DNA of 64,000 bases from an uncultured Flavobacteriaceae bacterium (GCA_947489085.1 CANLCJ010000006.1:1-64000), one strand, 5' to 3'. Counted from the first letter of the stretch, positions 44,596 to 54,463 are shown. A program made the numbers and translations. The notes: a model not told the origin generated them from the sequence alone.

Positions 44596-45837
44596 TTAAT
44601 CCACCTTATTCTTCGCTTCTATCCATTTGCTCAAGTACTTTGTACTTTGCAGGGTATGGTGCATAAGCATTGCTCCTGTAAAATTAGCATCGCGTTTTTC
44701 TTGTAAGTGGTTTAAGGTCTCTCGTATTAAATTGTTAAAAATAGGCACGTGTTGGTTTACGCTTAGATAAGTAGTAATGCTTTCTGGCATTTTTTGGTGT
44801 TTAGCATCCCAATGCGATGCATTAGCATATAGTGCAACCGCTGCGTCTATAAAAGCCTCTGGGGTCTCTGCTATAGTACCGCTTGTGGTTACAGGTTGTA
44901 TTAAACCTTCTGCCCCAACTGCTGTGGTTATCACAGGCGTTCCATTTAACATAGCATCTACCAACTTGCCTTTTAAACCAGCACCAAAACGTACAGGCAC
45001 TAAACATACTCTAGCCTGTTGCATTACCGTATGCACATTTTCAGCAAAACCTTTTACAAGAAATCCTGCTTTAGTATTATGCAGTTGTTTTACTTTTTGC
45101 GGGGTGTATGCGCCATAAATATGCAATTCTGCCTTGGGTAACTTTTGACGTATTCTTGGCCAAAGGGTCTGTTTTAAATACATTACAGCATCGTAATTGG
45201 GGGCGTGCATAAAATTACCTATAAATATAAAGTGTTGTCGCGCTTCGAAAGCAGGCAAGGTTTGAGTTGTTAGAAGAGATTCGTCTATTAAAAACGGTAA
45301 ATAATGCAGTAGTGATGGCGGAATACTAAATTGATTTTTAAGCAAATGCATCTCATAGGTAGAAATAATCAAACTGATATCTGAGCGGTATATACTGGCT
45401 ATTTCACGTTTTGCCATATCCCCTTTTAAATAAGTAGCAATAGGCGCATTGGCTTTAAAGGCTTGTTGTCTGGCTTTACGTAAAAAGTGTAAATCTTCGG
45501 TATCTAATACGCGTAGAGCTTCGGGGCAATGTGCTGCAACACGCCAACTGTATTGTTCTTCCATCATAAAACGATCGAACATAACAATATTAGGTTGTAA
45601 TGTTTTAATAAAAGTATCGAAACTCGAGTCGTTTAAAACAATGGTTTCTTGAGATACTCCAAGTGTTTCTAAAGGATAGGCATTGTCTGTTTTTGCACAA
45701 GAACTTGCAAATGTAATGGCGTAACCTTCGGCTTTAAAAATGTGAATTAATTGTAACATTCTACTACCAGCAGCAGAACTTCTAGGCTCTGGCCAAACAT
45801 ATCCTATAATAAGCAGTGTTTTTTGCTTTTTTACCAT
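44596..45837 (-). CDS. Glycosyltransferase, GT4-type
   Basis: A 413-residue cytoplasmic glycosyltransferase of GT-B fold. The N-terminal half begins KTLLIIGYVWPEPRSSAAGSR, as in group 1 (GT4) enzymes that accept surface sugars. The C-terminal nucleotide-sugar half has FIGNFMHAPNYDAV and VCLVPVRFGAGLKGKLVDAM, with the LVDAML...PVITTAVGAEGL segment near the active site. A longer frame begins with GTG at 45861, but the ATG at 45837 (MVKKQKTLL) fits the family start better. It stands alone between the egt operon and the CHRD gene; no polysaccharide cluster is here. The acceptor and sugar cannot be predicted. Confidence 0.87.
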   Translation of the reverse strand: MVKKQKTLLIIGYVWPEPRSSAAGSRMLQLIHIFKAEGYAITFASSCAKTDNAYPLETLGVSQETIVLNDSSFDTFIKTLQPNIVMFDRFMMEEQYSWRVAAHCPEALRVLDTEDLHFLRKARQQAFKANAPIATYLKGDMAKREIASIYRSDISLIISTYEMHLLKNQFSIPPSLLHYLPFLIDESLLTTQTLPAFEARQHFIFIGNFMHAPNYDAVMYLKQTLWPRIRQKLPKAELHIYGAYTPQKVKQLHNTKAGFLVKGFAENVHTVMQQARVCLVPVRFGAGLKGKLVDAMLNGTPVITTAVGAEGLIQPVTTSGTIAETPEAFIDAAVALYANASHWDAKHQKMPESITTYLSVNQHVPIFNNLIRETLNHLQEKRDANFTGAMLMHHTLQSTKYLSKWIEAKNKVD

Positions 45838-45960
45838 ATCTATTTTTACTAGGGCACGCACGCTTGCATGCTTTCTTTATGCGAAATCGTTTTACAACGA
45901 ACTTACTAAAAATAGACCACATAGATTTTAGGTTTCTTACAGGTATTTGATAGTACCCTA

Positions 45961-45993
45961 AAAAAGAAAAGCCACCTCATAAATGAGATGGCC
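45961..45993 (-). terminator. Intrinsic terminator of the CHRD repeat-protein gene
   Basis: On the minus strand GCCATCTCAT (45993-45984), a 2-base loop and ATGAGGTGGC (45981-45972) form a 10-bp stem with one G-U pair, followed by TTTTCTTTTTT (45971-45961). It lies 43 bases after the stop at 46036. Confidence 0.9.
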
Positions 45994-46035
45994 CTTCAAA
46001 TTAACAAAATTCAACAAAAATAAACAGATAATTAA

Positions 46036-49000
46036 TTAGTTCTTAATAATCCTTTTTGTGATGACTTTACCATTATCTAAATCGTTAATGTTTAATAAAT
46101 AAACACCTTGTGCTAAAGAAGATATGTTAACGCGTTCTACTGAATTACTCATGTTTAATGTTTTACCATACAATTGCTTTCCTGTGATATCAAACAACTG
46201 GATGTTTACATTTTGTGAGTTCGTATTAGAATTAATTGAGATTACATCTCTAGCTGGGTTAGGGAACACGCTAAATGTAATTCCTTCATCGAAAGTATTT
46301 ACATTTAATGTTGCATCTCTTGTTAGTATGATGGTGAATGCTTCACTTGGTGTAAATACACTACCATCTGAAGCTAATACTCTATGGTATAACTCCACTG
46401 AATCTCCATCTGCTATACCTGCATTTTCCAATAATGTACTTATACTAGCATTATCTGTAACAAAGCTTAATGCTGTTCCTACTTTATCGTTTACTAATAA
46501 AGTTTCGAATGTAGCATCTGTAGCCAATTGGAACGTGTATACTAAAAGATCATTATTACGATCGGTCGCTGTTGTCCATGACACTTCAAAAGGTGTATCA
46601 TCTTCACTGCTAATAACTACAGTTTCGTTATTTTCTGGGCTTTCAATCTCAGATGCTGTAGGGAATGCATTATCATCTCTTAACACCTGTCCTCTTAATT
46701 CTCCAGAAGCATGAGCTGTAGTGTGGATGTTCACATAAATATTTCCTTCTAATAAAGCTGCTCTTTGTAGCTCGTCGATTGTAAAGGTATTATCAGCCGC
46801 GTTGTAAACACCGCTTCTTAAATCTGATGCTACAGTAGCATTTAATATGATAGTAACATCTCCATTATTTGCTGCATCAGCAATATGTAAATGAGAACCA
46901 CCTGCTATCGAAGCGTCAAAATCTCCTTCTAAACCGCTAAATCCACCTGTTACAGTTAATTGATCTCCTGTAAGTTCGAATTGTAAGTTTCCAACAGCTT
47001 GCGTAATTACTGGCTGTACTTCGTTAGCACCAGATAAATTAGTACCTAAATACGTATTTGCCAATGGTAATACTTGTCCTCTCAATTCACCTGGAACAAA
47101 GTTTAAACTGTGTACGTTTACATAATATCCTCTACTAAACAGTTGTTCTATTTGTTCTGGAGACAATGTAAATGTGTTGTCTGCTGGTAACAGTACCGCA
47201 TTTCTATTATCTGCTGCCAATGTAGGGGTTAATATAAAATCTACACCTGCATTAGTTCCTGCAATACCAGGGTGTAAATGTATACCACCTGCTAATTCTG
47301 TATTTAAATCTGATGATAGGTTATTAAATGAACCACTAACTGTGATTGTACCAAAACCATCATGCGTAATTACTAATCGTCCAGTAGCATCTGTATTAAT
47401 TGCTGGCACTTCTTGTGCTCCAGTTAATTCTGCTCTAAATACTGCTGCTGCTAAAGGTGTAATTTGTCCTCTTAATTCACCTGGCATAAATGCTGTTGAA
47501 TGTATGTTAACATAATTCCCTTGTGCCAGTAATAAGGCTACTTGAGCATCTGTTAATGTAAATGAATTGTTAGCAGCTTCTAGTACTGCACCTCTGTTAT
47601 CTTCGTCTGCTGTTAGATTTAAAATAATAGATATCCCTCCATTTCTTCCTGCTTCTGCATCGTGAATATGTGCACCTCCTGCTAATTCTACAGCGATGTC
47701 TCCCGATAAATCATCGAACGATCCTGAAACCGTAAGTTGGTTTCCATCTAATTCCATAACAAGGTTACCACTAGCTTCAGAGCTAATTGATGGTACTTCG
47801 TTACTTCCTAATAAATTAGTTTGTAAATACTGATCTACTGTTGGTAGTATTTGTCCTCTCAATTCTCCTCCAGGGAATGCTACAGAATGAATATTAACAT
47901 ATAATTCTCTTGCATTTAATGCTGCCAATTGGGCTTCTGTAAGCGTGAATGTATTATTTACGGCCTCATACGTTCCAGATCTTAAATCTCCAGATATTGT
48001 TGTTGCCAATAATAATTCTACCCCACCGTTACGACCAGCAATAGCTTGGTGTATGTGAGCTCCACCTGCTACTGTAGCATCGAAATCACTTGTTAATCCT
48101 GAGAATGATCCAGTAACTGTTAACACGTTTTCATTTAAAGTGGCACTTATGTTACCATAAGCTGTAGTTAAAGCTACAGGGTTTTCTTGAGTACCAGTTA
48201 ATGTTGCTGTAAAGTCTGTAATAGGCGCAGCAGCATTTCTAACTACTGTTATTGCCATTGTAGATACGTCTGAACAGGTTTCTAGAGCACGTAATGCTGA
48301 TAATGGACCTCCTATAAAGCTCGCGCCGTTATCGGCTAAACCTCTGTAAGACCATCCCCAGATTTGACATGTTCCTGCAAATACACCTTCTAAATCTATT
48401 ACACTGCTGTTCGTAATATTTAAAATCTCTGATGCATCTTCGTTTGTTATTACATAACGGTAAGACAAGTTTGTTGCCCCTGGGTTATCATGTGTTACAA
48501 TGATAGGGTTTGCAATATTATCTCCAGTTATTATTTGTGCTGAAGTTTCATTTTCTATAATAGTAGTTCCATTAGCACCGCTAGTGTTCTCTACATCAAT
48601 TGCTATAGTTCCTGCATCGGCAGCTTCTCTTATTACTGTAATTGCCATTGTTGACACGTCTGAACATGTTTCTACAGCGCGTAATGCTGATAATGGACCT
48701 CCTATAAAGCTTGCTCCGTTATCGGCTAAGCCTCTGTAAGACCAGCCCCAGATTTGGCATGTTCCTGTTCCTGCTACGCTTAAGTCGATTGAACTGCTGT
48801 TCGTAATGTTTAAGATCTCTGATGCATCTTCGTTTGTTATTACATAACGGTAAGATAAATTCTCTGCACCTGGGTTATCGTGTGTTACTACTAATGGATC
48901 GCCTACGTTATCGATACAGATTACGGCACTTAATCCATCTTCTGCTATTGATGTTGTATTGTTTGGGTTTCCTGTTGCGTCTATATCTATTGCTATAGTA

Positions 49001-52000
49001 CCTGCATCGGCAGCTTCTCTTATTACTGTAATTGCCATTGTTGACACGTCTGAACATGTTTCTACAGCGCGTAATGCTGATAATGGACCTCCTATAAAGC
49101 TTGCTCCGTTATCGGCTAAGCCTCTGTAAGACCATCCCCAGATTTGGCATGTTCCTGTTCCTGCTACGCTTAAGTCGATTGAACTGCTGTTCGTAATGTT
49201 TAAGATCTCTGATGCATCTTCGTTTGTTATTACATAACGGTAAGATAAATTCTCTGCACCTGGGTTATCGTGTGTTACTACTAATGGATCGCCTACGTTA
49301 TCGATACAGATTACGGCACTTAATCCATCTTCTGCTATTGATGTTGTATTGTTTGGGTTTCCTGTTGCTTCTATATCTATTGCTATAGTACCTGCATCGG
49401 CAGCTTCTCTTATTACTGTAATTGCCATTGTTGACACGTCTGAACATGTTTCTACGGCACGTAATGCTGATAATGGACCTCCTATAAAGCTTGCTCCGTT
49501 ATCGGCTAAGCCTCTGTAAGACCAGCCCCAGATTTGGCATGTTCCTGTTCCTGCTACGCTTAAGTCGATTGAACTGCTGTTCGTAATGTTTAAGATCTCT
49601 GATGCATCTTCGTTTGTTATTACATAACGGTAAGATAAATTCTCTGCACCTGGGTTATCGTGTGTTACTACTAATGGATCGCCTACGTTATCGATACAGA
49701 TTACGGCACTTAATCCGTCTTCTGCTATTGATGTTGTATTGTTTGGGTTTCCTGTTGCGTCTATATCTATTGCTATAGTTCCTGCATCGGCAGCTTCTCT
49801 TATTACTGTAATTGCCATTGTTGATACATCTGAACAGGTTTCTACAGCGCGTAATGCTGATAATGGACCTCCTATAAAGCTTGCTCCGTTATCGGCTAAG
49901 CCTCTGTAAGACCAGCCCCAGATTTGGCATGTTCCTGTTCCTGCTACGCTTAAGTCGATTGAACTGCTGTTCGTAATGTTTAAGATCTCTGATGCATCTT
50001 CGTTTGTTATTACATAACGGTAAGATAAATTCTCTGCACCTGGGTTGTCGTGTGTTACTACTAATGGATCACCTACGTTATCGATACAGATTACGGCACT
50101 TAATCCGTCTTCTGCTATTGATGTTGTATTGTTTGGGTTTCCTGTTGCTTCTATATCTATTGCTATAGTTCCTGCATCGGCAGCTTCTCTTATTACTGTA
50201 ATTGCCATTGTTGATACATCTGAACATGTTTCTACAGCGCGTAATGCTGATAATGGACCTCCTATAAAGCTTGCTCCGTTATCGGCTAAGCCTCTGTAAG
50301 ACCAGCCCCAGATTTGGCATGTTCCTGTTCCTGCTACGCTTAAGTCGATTGAACTGCTGTTCGTGATGTTTAAGATCTCTGATGCATCTTCGTTTGTTAT
50401 TACATAACGGTAAGATAAATTCTCTGCACCTGGGTTATCGTGTGTTACTACTAATGGATCGCCTACGTTATCGATACAGATTACAGCACTTAATCCGTCT
50501 TCTGCTATTGATGTTGTATTGTTTGGGTTTCCTGTTGCGTCTATATCTATTGCTATAGTTCCTGCATCGGCAGCTTCTCTTATTACTGTAATTGCCATTG
50601 TTGATACATCTGAACATGTTTCTACAGCGCGTAATGCTGATAATGGACCTCCTATAAAGCTTGCTCCGTTATCGGCTAAGCCTCTGTAAGACCAGCCCCA
50701 GATTTGGCATGTTCCTGTTCCTGCTACGCTTAAGTCGATTGAACTGCTGTTCGTAATGTTTAAGATCTCTGATGCATCTTCGTTTGTTATTACATAACGG
50801 TAAGATAAATTCTCTGCACCTGGGTTATCGTGTGTTACTACTAATGGATCGCCTACGTTATCGATACAGATTACAGCACTTAATCCGTCTTCTGCTATTG
50901 ATGTTGTATTGTTTGGGTTTCCTGTTGCTTCTATATCTATTGCTATAGTTCCTGCATCGGCAGCTTCTCTTATTACTGTAATTGCCATTGTTGACACGTC
51001 TGAACATGTTTCTACGGCACGTAATGCTGATAATGGACCTCCTATAAAGCTTGCTCCGTTATCGGCTAAGCCTCTGTAAGACCAGCCCCAGATTTGGCAT
51101 GTTCCTGTTCCTGCTACGCTTAAGTCGATTGAACTACTATTCGTGATGTTTAAGATCTCTGATGCATCTTCGTTTGTTATTACATAACGGTAAGATAAAT
51201 TCTCTGCACCTGGGTTGTCGTGTGTTACTACTAATGGATCGCCTACGTTATCGATACAGATTACAGCACTTAATCCGTCTTCTGCTATTGATGTTGTATT
51301 GTTTGGGTTTCCTGTTGCGTCTATATCTATTGCTATAGTTCCTGCATCGGCAGCTTCTCTTATTACAGATACCGGGTTAGATAAATCAAAACAACCTTCT
51401 AAATCTGATAAATTATTTCCAACTATATTTCCTGTAAAACCATCTTCGTATCTCACATACCAGATTTCACAAGTTCCAGTTCCTGCACCATTTAAATCGA
51501 AAGGACCGTTAGCACTTACGGCTAAAATAGCATCTGTAGCAGCATCTGTAACTAAAAAACCAAAGTTGCTCCCTACACCAGCAGATATAATATCTACACC
51601 AATGTTATCTGCTTGGTTATCTACACATGTTACTGCACTAAGTCCATCTTGAGCAATGCTAGTGGTATTACTGGCACTATCTCCACTAATAATAATGTTT
51701 CCTGCTTCTACATTACAAACGTTAGCATTAGCTTGTCCTAGTGTTGGTGTATTTGCTGCAAAACTAGATGGAGCGTTACCTTCTCCTGAATATTGTAAAG
51801 ACAAATTAGCATCGAATGCTGGAATAAAGTCTGATACTGAAGGCCAAATACCTGCTGCTACAGCTACACTTGCTCTACCTTGAGCGCCACTACCCCATTG
51901 TAAATAATCGACAATTGCGTCAGAACTTCCAAAACTACCTGTTCTGTACAATCCTAGTTCGCCATCGTCGCTGTCTATAAAATTAAAACCGCTTACCACT

Positions 52001-52236
52001 ACAATAGCGTTAGGCGCTAAATTTAAACTTCCAGACTCTACTGTAATGCTGGAAGAACTTAATTGCCTATAGGAAGGCCTGTCGCACAACCAGTACGATG
52101 AAACATCTACGGTTGTACTACCTAAATTTCTAAGCTCTACAGAGCCTGTTTCCTGTACTTCGTTTATCACGATTTGGCCATGTACTAGACCAAAACATGA
52201 TAGAAGTAATAATGATAGTAATTTTTTCATTTTCAT
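46036..52236 (-). CDS. Large T9SS-secreted protein: lamin-tail domain, 130-residue repeats, four CHRD domains, type A sorting domain
   Basis: About 2066 residues. Signal peptide (about 1-20, ends GLVHGQ); a lamin-tail-like domain (IVINEVQ, VELRNLG) to about 150; nine beta-rich 130-residue repeats (about 165-1330), the first divergent, seven near-identical, the last divergent; four CHRD domains (about 1350-1870: GNISATL, HIHQAIAGRNGG, YVNIHSVAFPGGELRGQ); a fibronectin-like segment; and a type A T9SS sorting domain (VFPNPARDVI, ending KRIIKN). The protein should be exported and attached to, or released from, the surface. CHRD domains occur in chordin and many bacterial surface proteins with unclear function. 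A GTG opens the frame at 52263, but the ATG at 52236 or 52230 gives a proper signal peptide. Confidence 0.9.
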   Translation of the reverse strand: MKMKKLLSLLLLSCFGLVHGQIVINEVQETGSVELRNLGSTTVDVSSYWLCDRPSYRQLSSSSITVESGSLNLAPNAIVVVSGFNFIDSDDGELGLYRTGSFGSSDAIVDYLQWGSGAQGRASVAVAAGIWPSVSDFIPAFDANLSLQYSGEGNAPSSFAANTPTLGQANANVCNVEAGNIIISGDSASNTTSIAQDGLSAVTCVDNQADNIGVDIISAGVGSNFGFLVTDAATDAILAVSANGPFDLNGAGTGTCEIWYVRYEDGFTGNIVGNNLSDLEGCFDLSNPVSVIREAADAGTIAIDIDATGNPNNTTSIAEDGLSAVICIDNVGDPLVVTHDNPGAENLSYRYVITNEDASEILNITNSSSIDLSVAGTGTCQIWGWSYRGLADNGASFIGGPLSALRAVETCSDVSTMAITVIREAADAGTIAIDIEATGNPNNTTSIAEDGLSAVICIDNVGDPLVVTHDNPGAENLSYRYVITNEDASEILNITNSSSIDLSVAGTGTCQIWGWSYRGLADNGASFIGGPLSALRAVETCSDVSTMAITVIREAADAGTIAIDIDATGNPNNTTSIAEDGLSAVICIDNVGDPLVVTHDNPGAENLSYRYVITNEDASEILNITNSSSIDLSVAGTGTCQIWGWSYRGLADNGASFIGGPLSALRAVETCSDVSTMAITVIREAADAGTIAIDIEATGNPNNTTSIAEDGLSAVICIDNVGDPLVVTHDNPGAENLSYRYVITNEDASEILNITNSSSIDLSVAGTGTCQIWGWSYRGLADNGASFIGGPLSALRAVETCSDVSTMAITVIREAADAGTIAIDIDATGNPNNTTSIAEDGLSAVICIDNVGDPLVVTHDNPGAENLSYRYVITNEDASEILNITNSSSIDLSVAGTGTCQIWGWSYRGLADNGASFIGGPLSALRAVETCSDVSTMAITVIREAADAGTIAIDIEATGNPNNTTSIAEDGLSAVICIDNVGDPLVVTHDNPGAENLSYRYVITNEDASEILNITNSSSIDLSVAGTGTCQIWGWSYRGLADNGASFIGGPLSALRAVETCSDVSTMAITVIREAADAGTIAIDIDATGNPNNTTSIAEDGLSAVICIDNVGDPLVVTHDNPGAENLSYRYVITNEDASEILNITNSSSIDLSVAGTGTCQIWGWSYRGLADNGASFIGGPLSALRAVETCSDVSTMAITVIREAADAGTIAIDVENTSGANGTTIIENETSAQIITGDNIANPIIVTHDNPGATNLSYRYVITNEDASEILNITNSSVIDLEGVFAGTCQIWGWSYRGLADNGASFIGGPLSALRALETCSDVSTMAITVVRNAAAPITDFTATLTGTQENPVALTTAYGNISATLNENVLTVTGSFSGLTSDFDATVAGGAHIHQAIAGRNGGVELLLATTISGDLRSGTYEAVNNTFTLTEAQLAALNARELYVNIHSVAFPGGELRGQILPTVDQYLQTNLLGSNEVPSISSEASGNLVMELDGNQLTVSGSFDDLSGDIAVELAGGAHIHDAEAGRNGGISIILNLTADEDNRGAVLEAANNSFTLTDAQVALLLAQGNYVNIHSTAFMPGELRGQITPLAAAVFRAELTGAQEVPAINTDATGRLVITHDGFGTITVSGSFNNLSSDLNTELAGGIHLHPGIAGTNAGVDFILTPTLAADNRNAVLLPADNTFTLSPEQIEQLFSRGYYVNVHSLNFVPGELRGQVLPLANTYLGTNLSGANEVQPVITQAVGNLQFELTGDQLTVTGGFSGLEGDFDASIAGGSHLHIADAANNGDVTIILNATVASDLRSGVYNAADNTFTIDELQRAALLEGNIYVNIHTTAHASGELRGQVLRDDNAFPTASEIESPENNETVVISSEDDTPFEVSWTTATDRNNDLLVYTFQLATDATFETLLVNDKVGTALSFVTDNASISTLLENAGIADGDSVELYHRVLASDGSVFTPSEAFTIILTRDATLNVNTFDEGITFSVFPNPARDVISINSNTNSQNVNIQLFDITGKQLYGKTLNMSNSVERVNISSLAQGVYLLNINDLDNGKVITKRIIKN
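48621..51360 (-). repeat. Seven tandem 390-bp repeats, nearly identical, in a dimeric pattern
   Basis: The marker cagcttctct recurs at 48621, 49011, 49401, 49791, 50181, 50571, 50961 and 51351, exactly 390 bp apart. Each unit encodes 130 residues (AIDI[D/E]ATGNPNNTTSIAEDG...CSDVSTMAITV) with few base differences. One GCG/GCT variant at the [D/E] codon alternates strictly D-E-D-E-D-E-D along the seven copies, indicating a 780-bp higher-order unit. Other variants (ACGGCACG at 49453 and 51013; ATTACGGC versus ATTACAGC) do not follow that alternation. A more diverged copy lies at about 48240-48620. Confidence 0.95.
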
Positions 52237-52263
52237 TTCTTTAATTAATTGTTTTACGAGCAC

Positions 52264-53181
52264 AAAGAAACGTTAAACCACTACCTGTTACCCATTAAAA
52301 CATAGCGAAACGGAAAATATGGGTTTAAAAAGGAATGCCCTTAACCCTTGTTTTTACTGGGTTTTTCAACAAAAACCGCTCTCAACCGAGACATACAGGC
52401 ACTTAGATATAGCTAAGGCTTATTAATACTCTAAACTGCTATTTTACGGGTTTTACGAACAAAAAAAACCGATATATTGCCATATCGGTTTCATGTTATG
52501 TCTGTTTTTCCTTTTTGTAAAACACCAATATGGGTAATTATTTCGACATCTAGATGCAACACATTTATTGTAATTACAGCTACAAATTACCATTCTCTTT
52601 CATCTGTGTTTTTTGTAGTACTTATCGATTTCATCCCACACTTATTTTCTCCAATGAAAAATGAATAAAATGTGATGAAGGATTCTGATACGTTTTGGTA
52701 TGTAATCTTGTTTAGCAGAGGTAAAAATAAACTTTTGCCCTTGAAAACTGAATTTGTTGTAATTTTCAAGATGAACAATTTTAATCTCATATTTGTTAAC
52801 GCTGCGAACACCTATTATTTTATAATGTTCCGCTGTAATAAATAATCTCTAAAAAACGAATTCTCGGTAATTGCTTATCTTTCTATACGAGTTTTGGTCT
52901 TGATCTCCAAAGTATATAAAATGCCAATAGAAGAATAGAGATATCCTATATTACTCTTCAAATAATAGTACACTAAAAGTCTTGTGTCCAAAAAAGAAAT
53001 AATGTGCAGAACAGGTAGATGTGTAGACTTTTAAAATTATTTTTTGTTACTATCATTTTTATACTGGTGCTAAATAATTTTAAAAAGCATTACTTGACAT
53101 TTTTCTTTTTCTTCTTAATTATTTTAATCAGTATTTTTCTTACTTAAATTAAATTTGATCTTTTATTGATAAAAGAAGTGT
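52264..53181. other. 918-bp intergenic region with no convincing gene
   Basis: AT-rich sequence between the CHRD gene start and the haem-binding-protein stop, both on the minus strand. The left part must hold the CHRD promoter, but I find no exact consensus. A minus-strand terminator sits at 52461-52491. A further inverted repeat is CTTGAAAA (52740-52747)/TTTTCAAG (52763-52770). Short open frames of 63 and 74 codons occur but lack any sign of being real. A small RNA on the minus strand is possible. Confidence 0.55.
52461..52491 (-). terminator. Strong minus-strand intrinsic terminator without an adjacent gene
   Basis: Minus strand: AAACCGATAT (52491-52482), loop GGCAAT, ATATCGGTTT (52475-52466), then TTTTT to 52461. 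A perfect 10-bp stem with an eight-base U run including the stem end. The nearest upstream minus-strand gene ends at 53182, 690 bases away. Confidence 0.85.
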
Positions 53182-53655
53182 TTATTCTGGTTTCGAAGCT
53201 AAACCATATTTAACACGCGCCAATGTAGCCCAATTTATAATTGCCGTTATGTCCTCTTGAGACAATCTAGCGTTGCCATGTACTATTTTATAAGAACTTA
53301 AAGGCATTTCCCCTTCTTCTACCTCTTCTATTAACTCGTCTAATTTATGGTCTTTACGCCCCGCAGCTAAACCTTCCCATTTTGAAACATTAAAATGTTC
53401 TTTCCCTTCTTCTATATGCGAGTTTAACCAAAAGTTAACTGGAGTAATCGCGTTATACCAAGGGTAATTGGTGTTATTGCTGTGGCAATCGTAACAGGTG
53501 GCTCTTAAAATGTGTTTTACATTTTCTGGTACATTTGTTTCTGCTTCGAAGCTTTCTACTAATGTAACATCTCCAGAATTTTTTTCAGGTCTAAAAAATT
53601 GCCCAATACCAAAAACAATTAAAACTGCTATACCTATTTTTTTTGTAATTTTCAT
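53182..53655 (-). CDS. Membrane-anchored haem-binding domain protein
   Basis: A 157-residue protein with one N-terminal hydrophobic segment (about 5-20), which anchors it or serves as an uncleaved signal, and a periplasmic haem-binding domain (Haem_bd type). A c-type haem motif CYDCHS (CxxCH, about 52-56) is followed by conserved NNTNYPWYNAITPVNFW, where axial ligands are expected, and by HIEEGKEHFN and PLSSYKIVHGNA. The family is common in Bacteroidota, probably with a redox role, but no partner oxidoreductase is encoded nearby. Divergent from the next gene with 39 bases between the starts. Confidence 0.88.
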   Translation of the reverse strand: MKITKKIGIAVLIVFGIGQFFRPEKNSGDVTLVESFEAETNVPENVKHILRATCYDCHSNNTNYPWYNAITPVNFWLNSHIEEGKEHFNVSKWEGLAAGRKDHKLDELIEEVEEGEMPLSSYKIVHGNARLSQEDITAIINWATLARVKYGLASKPE

Positions 53656-53694
53656 ATTTCTACTTTAGAAGCCTTAAAAATAGTAAATCCTTTT

Positions 53695-54252
53695 TTGACT
53701 GTAACAGAACTTTATAACGAATTGCAACATGCGAATCATTCTCGTAAGAGTCGCCTCTATTTTTCTAAACTTATTAAAAACAATTTAAAACTAACTCATG
53801 CCCTTTTGTTGCTTGTATATAAGACAGAACATCCACTTTCAATTCGCGCCGCTTGGGTATTAGAGTTTACTTGTAGCGCTACTATTACCTTTATAATTCC
53901 TCATTTAGATGTTTTTACTAAAAACTTACATCTTGTCTGTAATGATAGTGCTTTGCGGCCCTTGGCTAAAATTTGCGAAACATTAACTTTAGCATCTCAG
54001 AAAAATAGCGCTATTAGAGACAAACTAACAGAAGTTTATGTAGAGCGGATAATTTCGTTTTGTTTCGATATGTTAATTAAGGATGTTAAGGTAGCTACGA
54101 AAGCCTATAGCATGGTAGCGCTGTTTATACTTGGTAAAAACGAAAAATGGATACATTACGAGCTAAAATTGATTTTGGAGAAGGACTATGCCTCTCAAAG
54201 TGCCGTTTTTAAGGCGAGAGCCAGATGTATTTTGGCTAAAATGAAAGCGTAA
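53695..54252 (+). CDS. HEAT-like helical protein upstream of purB, function unknown
   Basis: A 185-residue, almost entirely helical cytoplasmic protein, with paired helices like HEAT or ARM repeats (HPLSIRAAWVLEFTC, NDSALRPLAKICETL, VATKAYSMVALFILG, FKARARCILAKM). No signal, no membrane segment, no catalytic motif. Similar proteins next to purB in flavobacteria have sometimes been called adenylosuccinate lyase by association, which the sequence does not support. The frame opens with TTG at 53695; no ATG precedes the conserved helices. It is 211 bases before purB, which has its own promoter. Confidence 0.75.
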   Translation: MTVTELYNELQHANHSRKSRLYFSKLIKNNLKLTHALLLLVYKTEHPLSIRAAWVLEFTCSATITFIIPHLDVFTKNLHLVCNDSALRPLAKICETLTLASQKNSAIRDKLTEVYVERIISFCFDMLIKDVKVATKAYSMVALFILGKNEKWIHYELKLILEKDYASQSAVFKARARCILAKMKA

Positions 54253-54407
54253 ACGCAAGCTGCCGAATTGTGTTTGCTTCTAAAAAAGTAAAACACACCT
54301 CATTTATAAAACAAACATAGCGCGGAGCTAGTGTTTGCAGCAGTTTAAAGCTCTAATAAATTTTCTTATTAATAAGTTTGGGTTAAAAGCACCTAAATAA
54401 AGTTCTA

Positions 54408-54440
54408 TTGTATGAATGAGGTTAAAATAAACTATATTTG
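54408..54440 (+). promoter_or_regulatory. Promoter of purB
   Basis: TTG at 54408-54410, a 22-base spacer and TATATTTG at 54433-54440 match TTG-N17-23-TAnnTTTG exactly. Transcription would begin about 54446, 18 bases before the purB ATG. Confidence 0.65.
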
Positions 54441-54463
54441 CATCCTTAAAATTCAAAACAAAT

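Noticed and set aside
44822-45118. Plus- and minus-strand frames inside the glycosyltransferase gene
   Set aside because: They are shadows of the GT-B coding frame, which carries the family motifs.
48621-51360. CRISPR-like periodic repeats
   Set aside because: The period is 390 bp with no unique spacers, and the whole unit is in-frame coding sequence.
48500-51652. Repeated plus-strand frames of 79-145 codons in the CHRD gene
   Set aside because: They recur with the 390-bp period because the DNA repeats; the minus-strand frame runs through all copies and carries recognisable domains.
52477-52811. Two short frames (63 codons plus, 74 codons minus) in the gap after the CHRD gene
   Set aside because: No recognisable domain, poor composition for a real protein, and no promoter at a sensible distance. 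One begins inside the terminator hairpin.
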